From an uncultured Pelagibacteraceae bacterium (GTDB lineage: Bacteria; Pseudomonadota; Alphaproteobacteria; Pelagibacterales; Pelagibacteraceae): a stretch of DNA of 64,000 nucleotides. The notes beneath the pieces were generated by a model. It was not told the DNA's origin. It searched no databases and was given only the letters and a program-made list of their open reading frames with translations. Both the position numbers and the translations under genes were made by a program. The stretch lies in the NCBI GenBank assembly GCA_902632445.1, contig CACPCL010000003.1:20169-84168 (forward strand), in the 5' to 3' direction. Of this stretch, positions 8,862 to 19,431 are shown piece after piece. Positions within the stretch are counted from its first letter, which is position 1. Every line of letters starts with the position of its first letter.

Positions 8862-10649
8862 TTATTCCCCATTTAATTGGCTTTTAAGCTTAATTAATTC
8901 GGAGTATGAGCTTTCATCTAAGTTGTTGATTAGTTTTTGTTCGAGAGATTCTATTTTTTTTAAATTACTTTGGTCCTTGTGGTCATGAATAAGTTCTTCT
9001 AGTAGTTCTAAAACATCTTTATTTGTTTTAGTTTTAGTTATAATTCGAATATTTGAATTTTCGTTTATTTCCTTTATTAATTTATTAAAATCAGAATTTA
9101 TTTTAGAATTAATATTTTCTTTATCTTTACCTTCAGATAAATTGTTTATAATTAAGTTCTTTAAACTTTCATTTATTTCATCAATAAAGTGTAACTTTAA
9201 TAATTCTTCTAATTTTTTTGATGCTATCTCAAAATAATTTAAAATTATAAACAGAATAGAATATTCAATTATTTGAATTTTTGATAAATCCTTTCTTTTT
9301 TGATGTAAAATTTTTGTTTCCTTAAGAATTTTATAATCTTTTTTCTTTTTGAATGGGAAATTGTTATAATTTTGTTTTGAAGTTTGAATAGGCGTTAATT
9401 TTTTTATTTTTTCAAGAAAATCCTCTAACACATATTTTTTTAAAATTTCGTCTTGTATTGAATAGGCAATTTTTTTTATTTCTTTTTCAAATTTTGAAAT
9501 CTCATAAGGATTATTTTGATCTATCTTACTTAGATGATGGTTCCAAATAAAAGATTGAATTATTTCTTTTTCTTTTAACAAATTTATTAACGCGTCTTTC
9601 CCTTTTTGCTTGATGTAATCATCCGGATCTTTTCCACCAGGCATTATAGAAAAATAAATTTTATTTTTTTCATTTATTAATGGGAATAGTTTTTCAGCAA
9701 TTCTCAAAGCAGCTTTTTGCCCACTGTCATCTCCGTCTAAACAAATAACGGGATTGGAAAAAAACTTCCATATTAAACTAATTTGTCTCTCCGTCAGAGC
9801 AGTTCCTGAATTTGCAATTACATTTTTAATACCTGATGAGTAAACGCTAACAACATCCATATATCCCTCTACAATTAAAACCTCATCCGTCTCTGATCTT
9901 AAGTCTTTAGCTTTATCTAAGTTAAAAATCATATTTCCTTTTTTATAAAATTCTGTTTCTGGTGAATTGATATATTTAGCTAGTTTACCTTCACGAATAA
10001 TTCTTCCTCCAAAAGCAACTGGGTCTCCTGTAATATTGTTTACAGGAAATATTACTCTAGAATTAAATCTATCTATAAACTTTCCAGTTTTATCGCTTTT
10101 ATAATATAGGCCCGTTAAATTAATATCTTCCTCAGAGTATTTATTTTTCAATTCGTCATAAAAGTTGTTTTGCCAAGGCACATAACCTAATTTAAACTCC
10201 TCTATAATTTTTTTCTGTAATCCTCTTTTAATAAGATATTCTATTGCTTCTTTATTATCTGAATTAAATAATTGCTGATGATAATAATTGGAATAATCTT
10301 TAAAAATATTTTTATAAGTTTGGAATCTCAAATCTTTTTTTTGATCAAAATTAGAAAACCTATATGGTTGCATCCCTGCTTCAGCTGCCAAAGATCTTAC
10401 AGCTTCTCCAAATCCAATTGATTTTGTTTTCATTAAAAAGTCAAAAATATTTCCATGCTCACCACTGCTAAAACAATGGTAAAATTCTTTTTCATCGTTT
10501 ACAGTAAAGGACGGACTTTTTTCATTCTTAAAAGGCGAAAGGCCAATAAACTCTTTTCCTCTTTTTTTTAATTGAACTGTTTTTCCTACAACTTGAGATA
10601 CTTTTAATCTTAATTTAATTTCATCAAGATATTCTTTTGGATACTTCAT
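8862..10649 (-). CDS. dnaG: DNA primase DnaG
   Basis: GLSPFKNEKSPSFTVNDEKEFYHCFSSGEHGN zinc-binding region, VEGYMDVVS TOPRIM motif; upstream of rpoD. Confidence 0.97.
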   Translation of the reverse strand: MKYPKEYLDEIKLRLKVSQVVGKTVQLKKRGKEFIGLSPFKNEKSPSFTVNDEKEFYHCFSSGEHGNIFDFLMKTKSIGFGEAVRSLAAEAGMQPYRFSNFDQKKDLRFQTYKNIFKDYSNYYHQQLFNSDNKEAIEYLIKRGLQKKIIEEFKLGYVPWQNNFYDELKNKYSEEDINLTGLYYKSDKTGKFIDRFNSRVIFPVNNITGDPVAFGGRIIREGKLAKYINSPETEFYKKGNMIFNLDKAKDLRSETDEVLIVEGYMDVVSVYSSGIKNVIANSGTALTERQISLIWKFFSNPVICLDGDDSGQKAALRIAEKLFPLINEKNKIYFSIMPGGKDPDDYIKQKGKDALINLLKEKEIIQSFIWNHHLSKIDQNNPYEISKFEKEIKKIAYSIQDEILKKYVLEDFLEKIKKLTPIQTSKQNYNNFPFKKKKDYKILKETKILHQKRKDLSKIQIIEYSILFIILNYFEIASKKLEELLKLHFIDEINESLKNLIINNLSEGKDKENINSKINSDFNKLIKEINENSNIRIITKTKTNKDVLELLEELIHDHKDQSNLKKIESLEQKLINNLDESSYSELIKLKSQLNGE

Positions 10650-11105
10650 TTAGTTTAAAAGTTTTTTTATAATTAAGCTTACTTTTGAAAAATCAAGAGT
10701 GTCTGCATGTTTTGCTTTCAAAACCCCCATAACTTTTCCCATATCTTTCATAGAAGATGCACCAGAAGATTTTATAGCTTCCTCACATATTTTTTTTGTC
10801 TCTTCTTCGCTAAGTTGTTTTGGTAAAAAAGCACTTATGACCTCTATTTCTTTAGTTTCATTTTCTAAAAGTTCATTCCGTCCAGCCTTTTTATAGACCT
10901 CACACGACTCATTTCTCTGTTTAATCATCTTTTTTAAAATAGCGGTCAAATCGCTATCAGACATTTCCTTTCGATCTTTGGTTCGGCTTGCTATTTCAGC
11001 GTCTTTTATGGCTGATACTACTAACCTAAGAGTTGGATAAATGTTCTTGTCCTTTGCCTTGAGTGCTTCGTTAAGTTTTTGTTCAATTTGCTTTTTTAAA
11101 GACAT
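10650..11105 (-). CDS. GatB/YqeY domain protein
   Basis: MSLKKQIEQKLNEALKAKDK...LRLVVSAIKDAEI...FLPKQLSEEE. Start set to the internal ATG at 11103-11105. Confidence 0.9.
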   Translation of the reverse strand: MSLKKQIEQKLNEALKAKDKNIYPTLRLVVSAIKDAEIASRTKDRKEMSDSDLTAILKKMIKQRNESCEVYKKAGRNELLENETKEIEVISAFLPKQLSEEETKKICEEAIKSSGASSMKDMGKVMGVLKAKHADTLDFSKVSLIIKKLLN

Positions 11106-11155
11106 GATTAAAATTATTTTAATCACAATTCTTATCCAAAATAAAAAGAACTTTC

Positions 11156-11184
11156 TTGACGATTTTATTACTATTTCATATGTT
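11156..11184 (+). promoter_or_regulatory. Candidate sigma70 promoter for carAB
   Basis: TTGACG (11156-11161), 17-nt spacer, TATGTT (11179-11184), in the yqeY/carA divergent gap. Confidence 0.45.
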
Positions 11185-11226
11185 GCGCAAAATCATGTTT
11201 ATAAGTTTTTTACTTTAACTCATGAG

Positions 11227-12435
11227 TTGTATTTGAAAACTTTTATTCAAAATATAAACTCAATTAAAAATCTTAATAAGATCGATTCCACTGCTATTTT
11301 AGTTCTTCAGAACGGTAAATTTTTTAGAGGCCTAGGATTAGGTTATCAAGGCACCGCTACAGGTGAAGTATGCTTTAATACCTCTATTACTGGATACCAA
11401 GAAATTATATCAGACCCATCGTACGCTGGACAAATTATAAATTTCACATTCCCACACGTTGGAAATGTAGGTACTAATCTGGAAGATCATGAGTCTGATA
11501 AAATCTGGACAAAGGGAGTTATTATAAACTCTGAGATAACAAGTCCTTCTAACTACAGAGCACTTAAACACCTAGATGATTGGTTAAAGAAAAATAAAAT
11601 CGTTGGCATTACTGGTATCGACACAAGAAATCTTACAAATTTCATAAGAGACAAAGGAGCCCCTAAAGGAACTATATCATTCTTAAAAAATAATAAACTA
11701 AATATTAAAAAGCTTCTAAGACAAACACAAAAATGGAGTGGACTTAAAAATTTAGATTTAGCCCAAAAAGTTTCTACTAAAAAAAATTATACTTGGAAAG
11801 GTTTAAAAACATGGAAAAAAAAAGCTGGTTTTGTAAAAAATAATAAAAAAAACTTCCACGTTGTTGCAATAGATTATGGAATAAAAAAAAACATTTTAAG
11901 ATATTTTTCAGATTTTAATTGTAAAGTTACAGTAGTTTCATGCAAAACATTAGCTTCTGAAATAATTAAGTTAAAACCAAACGGAATTTTTCTATCTAAT
12001 GGACCAGGTGATCCAGCTGCAACAGGTAAATATGCAATACCAATAATAAAAGAATTAATCAAAAACAATTTGCCTATATTCGGCATTTGTTTAGGCCATC
12101 AAATTCTTGCTTTAGCTTTGGGTGCCAAAACAAAAAAAATGAGTCTTGGTCACAGAGGTGCAAATCATCCAGTCAAAAATTTAATTAATGGGAACGTAGA
12201 AATTACAAGTCAAAATCACGGGTTTGAAGTAGTGAAAAGTAGTTTAAAAAAAAACATACAAATTACTCATCAATCTCTTTTTGATAACAGTATTGAGGGA
12301 ATAAAATTAAAAAATAAACCTATTTATTCTGTGCAATACCATCCTGAGTCTAACCCAGGCCCACAGGATAGTGTTTATTTATTTAAAGAATTTATAAATA
12401 GTATGAAAAAATATGCCAAAAAGAAAAGATATTAA
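11227..12435 (+). CDS. carA: Carbamoyl-phosphate synthase small subunit
   Basis: [28 protein letters not shown], glutaminase FGICLGHQ; followed by carB. Start uncertain: the ORF opens at 11041 inside yqeY, with TTG candidates at 11227 and 11233. Confidence 0.93.
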   Translation: MYLKTFIQNINSIKNLNKIDSTAILVLQNGKFFRGLGLGYQGTATGEVCFNTSITGYQEIISDPSYAGQIINFTFPHVGNVGTNLEDHESDKIWTKGVIINSEITSPSNYRALKHLDDWLKKNKIVGITGIDTRNLTNFIRDKGAPKGTISFLKNNKLNIKKLLRQTQKWSGLKNLDLAQKVSTKKNYTWKGLKTWKKKAGFVKNNKKNFHVVAIDYGIKKNILRYFSDFNCKVTVVSCKTLASEIIKLKPNGIFLSNGPGDPAATGKYAIPIIKELIKNNLPIFGICLGHQILALALGAKTKKMSLGHRGANHPVKNLINGNVEITSQNHGFEVVKSSLKKNIQITHQSLFDNSIEGIKLKNKPIYSVQYHPESNPGPQDSVYLFKEFINSMKKYAKKKRY

Positions 12436-15400
12436 AAAAATTTTAGTTGTTGGAGCTGGACCAATTATTATTGGGCAGGCTTGTGAATTTGATTATTCAG
12501 GCACTCAAGCTTGCAAAGCATTAAAAGATGAGGGATTCAAAGTAATTCTTATAAATTCAAATCCAGCTACTATCATGACGGATCCGAATGTTGCAGATAA
12601 AACTTATATTGAACCGATTACAATAGAAGTTCTTGAAAAAATTCTTATCAAAGAAAAGCCTGATGCAATTTTGCCAACTATGGGGGGTCAAACTGCATTA
12701 AATTTAGCAATGGAGGCTGAAAAAAAAGGAATTCTTAAAAAATATAAAATTGAACTAATAGGTGCTAATTCAAAAGCAATATCCAATGCGGAAGACAGAA
12801 AAAAATTTAGAAAAAATATGATTGAAATTGGATTAGATCTTCCTAAATCAAAAATAGTAAATAACGCTAATCAATCATCTAAAGTCTTAAAACAAATTGG
12901 ATTGCCAGCAATTATTAGACCAGCTTTTACTCTTGGTGGTTTAGGTGGTGGTATCGCCAAAAATAAAAAAGATTTTTACAAGATAATAAAAAACGGTCTT
13001 CATGAGTCACCGGTTAAACAGGTATTGGTAGAAGAGTGTTTAGAGGGTTGGAAAGAATTTGAGATGGAAGTTGTAAGAGATAAAAATGATAATTGTATTA
13101 TTATTTGCTCAATAGAAAATTTAGATCCTATGGGTATTCATACAGGGGACTCGGTTACTATTGCCCCAGCACTCACTTTAACTGACAAAGAGTATCAAGT
13201 TATGAGGAATGCCTCTATAGCTTGCTTAAGAAAAATTGGTGTTGAAACTGGCGGTTCAAATGTTCAATTTGCGATAAATCCGAAAAATGGAAGGATGGTA
13301 ATTATTGAGATGAACCCTAGGGTTTCAAGATCATCAGCATTAGCTTCTAAAGCTACTGGGTTTCCAATAGCAAAAGTAGCAGCGAAGTTAGCTGTAGGTT
13401 ATACTTTAGACGAGTTAAAAAATGAAATTACAAAAGTAACGCCTGCATCTTTTGAGCCTACGATTGACTATGTGGTTACTAAAATACCAAGATTTACTTT
13501 TGAAAAATTCTCCTCTTCGGCTGCTGTTTTGGGTACATCAATGAAATCAGTGGGAGAGGCAATGGCAATTGGTAGAAATTTTAAAGAGTCTCTCCAAAAA
13601 GCTTTGGTATCTTTAGAGACAGGTTTCTCGGGATTAGACCAAATATTTAATTTAAATACGAAACAAATTAGAAAAAAACTTAAAGAAAATATTCCAAATA
13701 AAATTTTACTTGTTGGAGAGGCTATAAGAAAAAAAATAAATTTAAAAGTTATAAATAAACTTTCAAAAATCGATCCTTGGTTTTTAGATCAAATAAAAGA
13801 AATTATAGATAATGAGATTAAAATAAAGAAAAAAGGTCTCCCTAAAAATTTCAATGAATTTAATTATATAAAGTCGATAGGGTTTTCTGATAAAAAATTA
13901 TCTGAACTTACAAATATTTCAGAATCGTTAATTAGAAAGAAAAGAACTGCTTTAAAAGTTTTACCAGTTTATAAAAAAGTCGATACTTGTGCTGCAGAAT
14001 TTAGGTCTTTCACTCCGTATATGTATTCTACTTATCAAAGAAATTTCTCTTATAATTCAGAATGTGAAGCCGATCCGTCTAGTAAAAATAAAATTATAAT
14101 ACTTGGAGGAGGCCCTAATAGAATAGGCCAAGGAATAGAATTTGATTACTGCTGTTGCCAAGCTAGTTTTGCTCTTAAAGAAGCTAAATATGAAACAATC
14201 ATGGTTAATTGTAATCCTGAAACCGTATCAACAGATTATGACACGAGTGACAGATTATATTTTGAGCCCTTAATAGATGAATATGTTTTTAATATTATAA
14301 AAAGAGAGAAATCGAAAGGTAATTTAAAGGGTGTCATTACCCAATTTGGAGGACAAACTCCAATTAAACTTGCAAAATTTTTGCACGAAAACAAGCTTCC
14401 AATTTTGGGAACTCAATATTCATCAATTGATCTTGCTGAAGATAGAGATAGATTTAGAAATCTTTTAAATAAACTTAACTTAAAACAAGCTAAAAGCGGC
14501 ATTGCAAGGACTTTTTCTCAAGCTATTAAAATTGCAGATAAGATTGGTTTGCCTTTGATGGTAAGACCATCTTATGTATTAGGTGGAAGAGCAATGGAAA
14601 TTGTGCATGAGAAGAGTCAACTTAAAGACTTTGTAAAAGAGGCATTTAAAGTGGCTGAAAAAAATCCAATCTTAATTGATAAGTTTATTGATAATGCAAT
14701 GGAAGTTGATGTTGATGCAATTTCGGATGGTAATAATGTTTTTGTGGCAGGTATCATGCAGCACATTGAAGAAGCAGGAATACACTCTGGTGACTCAGCA
14801 TGTAGTTTGCCTCCTGTATCAATAAAACCTTTCTTAATAAAAGAAATTGAAAATCAAACAAAAAAATTGGCTTTAGCTCTTAAAGTAAAAGGCTTTATGA
14901 ATGTTCAATATGCAATTAAAAGGGATGAAATTTTTGTAATTGAGGTAAATCCTAGAGCAAGTAGAACCGTTCCATTTGTTTCTAAAGCTAAAAATTTACC
15001 TCTAGCTAAGATAGCCTCTAGAGTTATGGCAGGAGAGAAATTATCTAAGTTCAACTTAAAAAGTAAAACCAAAGACATGTTTGCGGTAAAGGAATCGGTG
15101 TTTCCATTTAATAAATTTCCTAATAGCGATCTATTACTTGGCCCAGAAATGAAATCTACAGGTGAAGTAATGGGTTTTGATAAAAATTTTGGAATGGCGT
15201 TTGCTAAAAGTCAAATTGCAGCTTCAAACTCTCTTCCTAAAAAAGGTTTGGCTTTTATCTCGTTAAAAAATAGTCATAAAGAAGAGGGTGTACAATTAGC
15301 AAAACAATTAATTAAATTAAATTTTAAGCTGTGTGGAACAGCAGGTACAGCTGATTATATAAGCCAGCATGGAATTAAGTGTAAAAAAATAAATAAAGTA

Positions 15401-15637
15401 AATCAGGGTTCCCCACATATAGTAGATGTTTTGAATGCTAAAAAAATAGCTTTGGTTATTAATACCGGAGGTGGAAATAGTGAGTCTCAGTTGAGCGATG
15501 CTGTTGCATTAAGAAGAGCCACTCTAGCTAATAAAGTTCCTTATTGTACTAATATGTCCACGGCCAAAGTTTGTTTGGAAGGTATAAAATCTCTGAAATT
15601 AATAGATATTAATGTGACTTCTTTGCAAGATATCTAA
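12413..15637 (+). CDS. carB: Carbamoyl-phosphate synthase large subunit
   Basis: 1074 aa, duplicated ATP-grasp domains; [22 protein letters not shown] and [17 protein letters not shown]. Confidence 0.98.
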   Translation: MPKRKDIKKILVVGAGPIIIGQACEFDYSGTQACKALKDEGFKVILINSNPATIMTDPNVADKTYIEPITIEVLEKILIKEKPDAILPTMGGQTALNLAMEAEKKGILKKYKIELIGANSKAISNAEDRKKFRKNMIEIGLDLPKSKIVNNANQSSKVLKQIGLPAIIRPAFTLGGLGGGIAKNKKDFYKIIKNGLHESPVKQVLVEECLEGWKEFEMEVVRDKNDNCIIICSIENLDPMGIHTGDSVTIAPALTLTDKEYQVMRNASIACLRKIGVETGGSNVQFAINPKNGRMVIIEMNPRVSRSSALASKATGFPIAKVAAKLAVGYTLDELKNEITKVTPASFEPTIDYVVTKIPRFTFEKFSSSAAVLGTSMKSVGEAMAIGRNFKESLQKALVSLETGFSGLDQIFNLNTKQIRKKLKENIPNKILLVGEAIRKKINLKVINKLSKIDPWFLDQIKEIIDNEIKIKKKGLPKNFNEFNYIKSIGFSDKKLSELTNISESLIRKKRTALKVLPVYKKVDTCAAEFRSFTPYMYSTYQRNFSYNSECEADPSSKNKIIILGGGPNRIGQGIEFDYCCCQASFALKEAKYETIMVNCNPETVSTDYDTSDRLYFEPLIDEYVFNIIKREKSKGNLKGVITQFGGQTPIKLAKFLHENKLPILGTQYSSIDLAEDRDRFRNLLNKLNLKQAKSGIARTFSQAIKIADKIGLPLMVRPSYVLGGRAMEIVHEKSQLKDFVKEAFKVAEKNPILIDKFIDNAMEVDVDAISDGNNVFVAGIMQHIEEAGIHSGDSACSLPPVSIKPFLIKEIENQTKKLALALKVKGFMNVQYAIKRDEIFVIEVNPRASRTVPFVSKAKNLPLAKIASRVMAGEKLSKFNLKSKTKDMFAVKESVFPFNKFPNSDLLLGPEMKSTGEVMGFDKNFGMAFAKSQIAASNSLPKKGLAFISLKNSHKEEGVQLAKQLIKLNFKLCGTAGTADYISQHGIKCKKINKVNQGSPHIVDVLNAKKIALVINTGGGNSESQLSDAVALRRATLANKVPYCTNMSTAKVCLEGIKSLKLIDINVTSLQDI

Positions 15638-16299
15638 TTTTTTACTTTCCAGTCAGTCTCGAAAGTAACATAGTTTATTTGGATACATCTTCTCTCTTTT
15701 TTAATTTCTTTTTTTTCCATTCCATGCCAAGTGTTTGGTCCGCTTGTGAAGAAATATCCATAATTATGTTTGTAAGGAACTGTTTTAACTTTATTTAATT
15801 TTGCATCATAAAAATCAGTTCCTAAATTTTCTGACTCGTTATGAAGGTTCACAAAAACTATTGAAGACATTAATTTCTCTTCTATGTCACAATGAGGTTT
15901 CAGCCAAAAACCTTCTCGATCACAAATTACCTCTAGTCTTACATAAGAATTACTTAAGTCTTTTCCAATTAATGATCCAATTTTTTTATAAACTTCTGGT
16001 GATCTTAATTCTTCAATAAATTTTGTTAAGTTTGGAAATTGATTAGAATTTTTTTTAGTAACATAACATCTTAGTTTTTTTGCTTTTCCACCATCTTTAA
16101 TTCCAGCTCGGAAAGCTCCTTCTCCTCCATCAAGAGCTCTTGTTCCATCATAATTTAAATTTTGTTTTCTAGGATCAGCTATCTCTGCACTACAGATCTC
16201 ATCGATAGCATTCTGCGTAAGCGGCTGGTTGATCTCGAAATGTTTAAAAGGATCGCTAAATAACTTTGTCCTTTTTTCTAATGATTTAAATAATTCCAT
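15634..16299 (-). CDS. 2OG-Fe(II) oxygenase-like protein
   Basis: [20 protein letters not shown] (HxD) and [28 protein letters not shown] (distal His, Arg) fit the prolyl-hydroxylase-like 2OG oxygenase fold. Confidence 0.7.
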   Translation of the reverse strand: MELFKSLEKRTKLFSDPFKHFEINQPLTQNAIDEICSAEIADPRKQNLNYDGTRALDGGEGAFRAGIKDGGKAKKLRCYVTKKNSNQFPNLTKFIEELRSPEVYKKIGSLIGKDLSNSYVRLEVICDREGFWLKPHCDIEEKLMSSIVFVNLHNESENLGTDFYDAKLNKVKTVPYKHNYGYFFTSGPNTWHGMEKKEIKKERRCIQINYVTFETDWKVKN

Positions 16300-17239
16300 A
16301 TTTTTTCATTTTTGCTTTTACAATTGGAGCGATTCTGTTTACCTCATTCAAACTATTATAACTCCAACTTTCAACTCTGTCTTCTAGTACTCTTGTTATA
16401 CCTAAATCTTTCAATTGTGAATAAAATTTTTTAAACCTTCCTGTAGGCTTGAAAGACTTCATCATTGCAATATAAACAGGTTTTCCAGTCATAGCAGCTT
16501 CTGAAATCATTGACGTGGAGTCGCATGTTACAACTATATAATTTGAAATAGCTAATGCAGATAGATAAGCTTTTTTATCAACATTTTTTACAACATGATG
16601 ATTAATGCTAAAGGTATTAAATGCTATTTTCAAAATATTTTCAGGTGTTCTATAAGAGGGAATTACAATAATTTTAAATTTATCGGGGGTAAATAAAGTC
16701 TTAACTTTATTAAAAAGTTCATGAATTCGATTTTCTGAATAATTGTAATATTTATTCGGTCCTCCGATTATAAATGCAACTAGTTCTCTTCTCTTATCTT
16801 TATCTATTCCAAGATAATTTGAATTTTCATTAATTTCTTTTTTATTAAGATAATGAATAGCTCCTGTTGTGTTGATTATATTTTCTCCCTTTAAATTATC
16901 ATGCTCTGGACTTACTATGAGATTAAAATGTTCGAAAGAGACTTTTGGATCTTGTATATGGATATTGAAAATTTGATTACCAAATCTTTTTTTTAAAGCT
17001 ATTGATGGTATTACACTTTTTCTTCCACAGGATATAATGACTTTACAATCACATACGAATTTATTTTTTACCAAATTTTCTGATATTGGGCTAATTTTTG
17101 GTGGAATGAAATTCCAAAAAGATTTTAGTTCAATTTTTTGGTGTTTATAATTAAGGCCCAAAGCTTTAGCTAATCCCTCCACTTGACTAACCATGCCGTG
17201 CATACCTTGCGTTAAAAGAAGTGCTTTTAATTCCAACAT
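16286..17239 (-). CDS. ELM1/DUF1022-like glycosyltransferase-fold protein
   Basis: LTQGMHGMVSQVEGLAKALGL, VISCGRKSVIPSIALKK, AFIIGGPNKYY, VTCDSTSMISEAAMTGKPVYI. Confidence 0.8.
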   Translation of the reverse strand: MLELKALLLTQGMHGMVSQVEGLAKALGLNYKHQKIELKSFWNFIPPKISPISENLVKNKFVCDCKVIISCGRKSVIPSIALKKRFGNQIFNIHIQDPKVSFEHFNLIVSPEHDNLKGENIINTTGAIHYLNKKEINENSNYLGIDKDKRRELVAFIIGGPNKYYNYSENRIHELFNKVKTLFTPDKFKIIVIPSYRTPENILKIAFNTFSINHHVVKNVDKKAYLSALAISNYIVVTCDSTSMISEAAMTGKPVYIAMMKSFKPTGRFKKFYSQLKDLGITRVLEDRVESWSYNSLNEVNRIAPIVKAKMKKYGII

Positions 17240-17262
17240 TAGTTATTATATACCTTTACAGA

Positions 17263-18213
17263 ATGAATAATAAATCAACTAAACATACAAAAGTGTTAAT
17301 TCTTGGATCTGGTCCTGCTGGCTATACAGCAGCTATTTATGCGGCCAGAGCAATGCTTAAACCAATACTTGTCCATGGTTCTCAACCTGGGGGACAATTA
17401 ACAACCACTACTGATGTTGAAAATTACCCTGGATACTCAAAAGTGATTCAGGGGCCATGGCTAATGGATGAAATGAAAGGTCAAGCAGAAGCAGTGGGCA
17501 CAGAGATGATACAGGATCATATAAGTAAAGTTGACTTAACAAAAAAACCTTTTACAGCAACAGGTGATAGTGGTCAGGTTTATACTGCAGATAGTTTCAT
17601 AATTTCAACAGGTGCACAAGCAAGATGGCTAAATTTAAAGTCTGAGCAAGAGTTTAGAGGGTTTGGAGTTTCCGCCTGTGCTACTTGTGATGGATTTTTC
17701 TTTAAAGAAAAAGAAGTAGCTGTAGTTGGTGGAGGAAATGCTGCTGTTGAAGAAGCAATGTTCTTAACAAAATTTGCTTCAAAAGTTTATCTAATTCATA
17801 GAAGAAATGAATTGAGAGCAGAGAAAATGCTTCAAGCAAAATTAAAATCCAACAAGAAAATAGAAATTATTTGGGATACGGTAGTCGAAGATGTTATTGG
17901 TACAAAAGAACCTAAAACTGTTAATGCATTGAAAATAAAAAATGTGAAGGATAATAAAGTTAAAGATCTTAAAGTTGATGGGTTATTTATTGCCATAGGT
18001 CATGATCCAGCTACATCTTTATTTAAAGATCAACTTAAAATGGACAAAGAAGGGTATTTAATTACAAAACCTGACTCTACTGAAACAAATATTCCAGGAG
18101 TTTTTGCTGCAGGGGATGTGAAGGACAAAATTTTTAGACAAGCTGTTACTGCTGCTGGAATGGGATGCATGTCAGCACTTGAAGCTGAAAAATATTTATC
18201 TGAGACTAACTAA
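17263..18213 (+). CDS. trxB: Thioredoxin reductase
   Basis: GSGPAGYTAAIYAARA, CATCDGFF redox motif, VVGGGNAAVEEA, VFAAGDVKDKIFRQAVTAAGMGCMSAL. Start taken at the internal ATG. Confidence 0.97.
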   Translation: MNNKSTKHTKVLILGSGPAGYTAAIYAARAMLKPILVHGSQPGGQLTTTTDVENYPGYSKVIQGPWLMDEMKGQAEAVGTEMIQDHISKVDLTKKPFTATGDSGQVYTADSFIISTGAQARWLNLKSEQEFRGFGVSACATCDGFFFKEKEVAVVGGGNAAVEEAMFLTKFASKVYLIHRRNELRAEKMLQAKLKSNKKIEIIWDTVVEDVIGTKEPKTVNALKIKNVKDNKVKDLKVDGLFIAIGHDPATSLFKDQLKMDKEGYLITKPDSTETNIPGVFAAGDVKDKIFRQAVTAAGMGCMSALEAEKYLSETN

Positions 18214-19393
18214 GATTATCACAAAAAGATTTAATTCTTTCCATTGCTTTTTTTAAATTTTCCATAGAGGTGGCATAAGAAATTCTAAAATATCCATCTA
18301 ATCCAAAAGCTGAGCCCTGCACCACCGCCACCTCGGCTTTTTCTAATAATTTTTCTACGAAATCTTTATCTGTTTTAAGTTTTGTTTTTTTATTTAGTAA
18401 TTTCTTGCAATTAGGAAAAACATAGAATGCTCCCTCGGGACTCAAACAACTTATGCCTTTAATATTATTTAAACTATTAACAACAAAATTCCTTCTTTCT
18501 TTGAAAGAATTCGATCTCTCCAATATAAAGTCTTGTGTTCCATTTAGTGCTTCCACAGCAGCTGCCTGACTAATGGATGTAGGGTTGCTTGTTGACTGTG
18601 ATTGAATCTTAGCCATCGCTTTAATAATTTCTTTTGGGCCCGCAGCATAACCTATTCTCCAGCCAGTCATTGAGTAAGATTTACTTACTCCATTCATGGT
18701 TAAGGTTCTACCTTTTAATTTTTCAATTTGTGCAATTGTAAAAAATTTAAAACCGTCATAAGTAATATGCTCATAAATATCATCGCTCAAAATATATAAA
18801 TTTTTAAATTTTATTAAAATCTTTGATAAAGCTATTATCTCATCTTTAGTGTAACCAGAACCTGTAGGGTTAGATGGGGAGTTTATAATTATCCACTTCG
18901 TTTTCTTTGAAACTGTTTTTGCTAGTTTTTCCGGTGTTAATTTAAAATTATTTTTTTCATCACACTTAATTATTTTGGGTTTTCCCCCAGCTAGCAAAAC
19001 GATGTCGGGATAAGAAACCCAATAAGGAGCTGGAATAATTACCTCGTCACCCTTGTTTATAGTTGCCATAAAAGCGTTATATAAAACTTGCTTTCCCCCG
19101 GTACCGACTGAAATTTGATCGAGCTCATATGATAAATCATTTTCTCTAGAAAATTTTGCTTGGATAGCTTTTTTTAATGCTGGGGTTCCATCCACTGCAG
19201 TATATTTTGTGTCGCCTTTTCTGATCGCCTCGATGGCAGCTTCTTTAATATTATTTGGAGTATCAAAATCAGGTTCTCCAGCCCCTAAACCTATAACATC
19301 CTTTCCAGCAGCTCTCATTTCCCTAGCTTTTGAGGTAACTGCTATTGTAGGCGACGGTTTTATACGTTTTAAACTATTGGAAACTATGCTCAT
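18206..19393 (-). CDS. aspC: Aspartate/aromatic aminotransferase, PLP-dependent class I
   Basis: GLGAGEPDFDTPNNIKEAA, NSPSNPTGSGYTKDE, MNGVSKSYSMTGWRIGYAAGP. Confidence 0.92.
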   Translation of the reverse strand: MSIVSNSLKRIKPSPTIAVTSKAREMRAAGKDVIGLGAGEPDFDTPNNIKEAAIEAIRKGDTKYTAVDGTPALKKAIQAKFSRENDLSYELDQISVGTGGKQVLYNAFMATINKGDEVIIPAPYWVSYPDIVLLAGGKPKIIKCDEKNNFKLTPEKLAKTVSKKTKWIIINSPSNPTGSGYTKDEIIALSKILIKFKNLYILSDDIYEHITYDGFKFFTIAQIEKLKGRTLTMNGVSKSYSMTGWRIGYAAGPKEIIKAMAKIQSQSTSNPTSISQAAAVEALNGTQDFILERSNSFKERRNFVVNSLNNIKGISCLSPEGAFYVFPNCKKLLNKKTKLKTDKDFVEKLLEKAEVAVVQGSAFGLDGYFRISYATSMENLKKAMERIKSFCDNLS

Positions 19394-19431
19394 TGAAATT
19401 TATAATATAATTAATTTATTATTAACACAAA

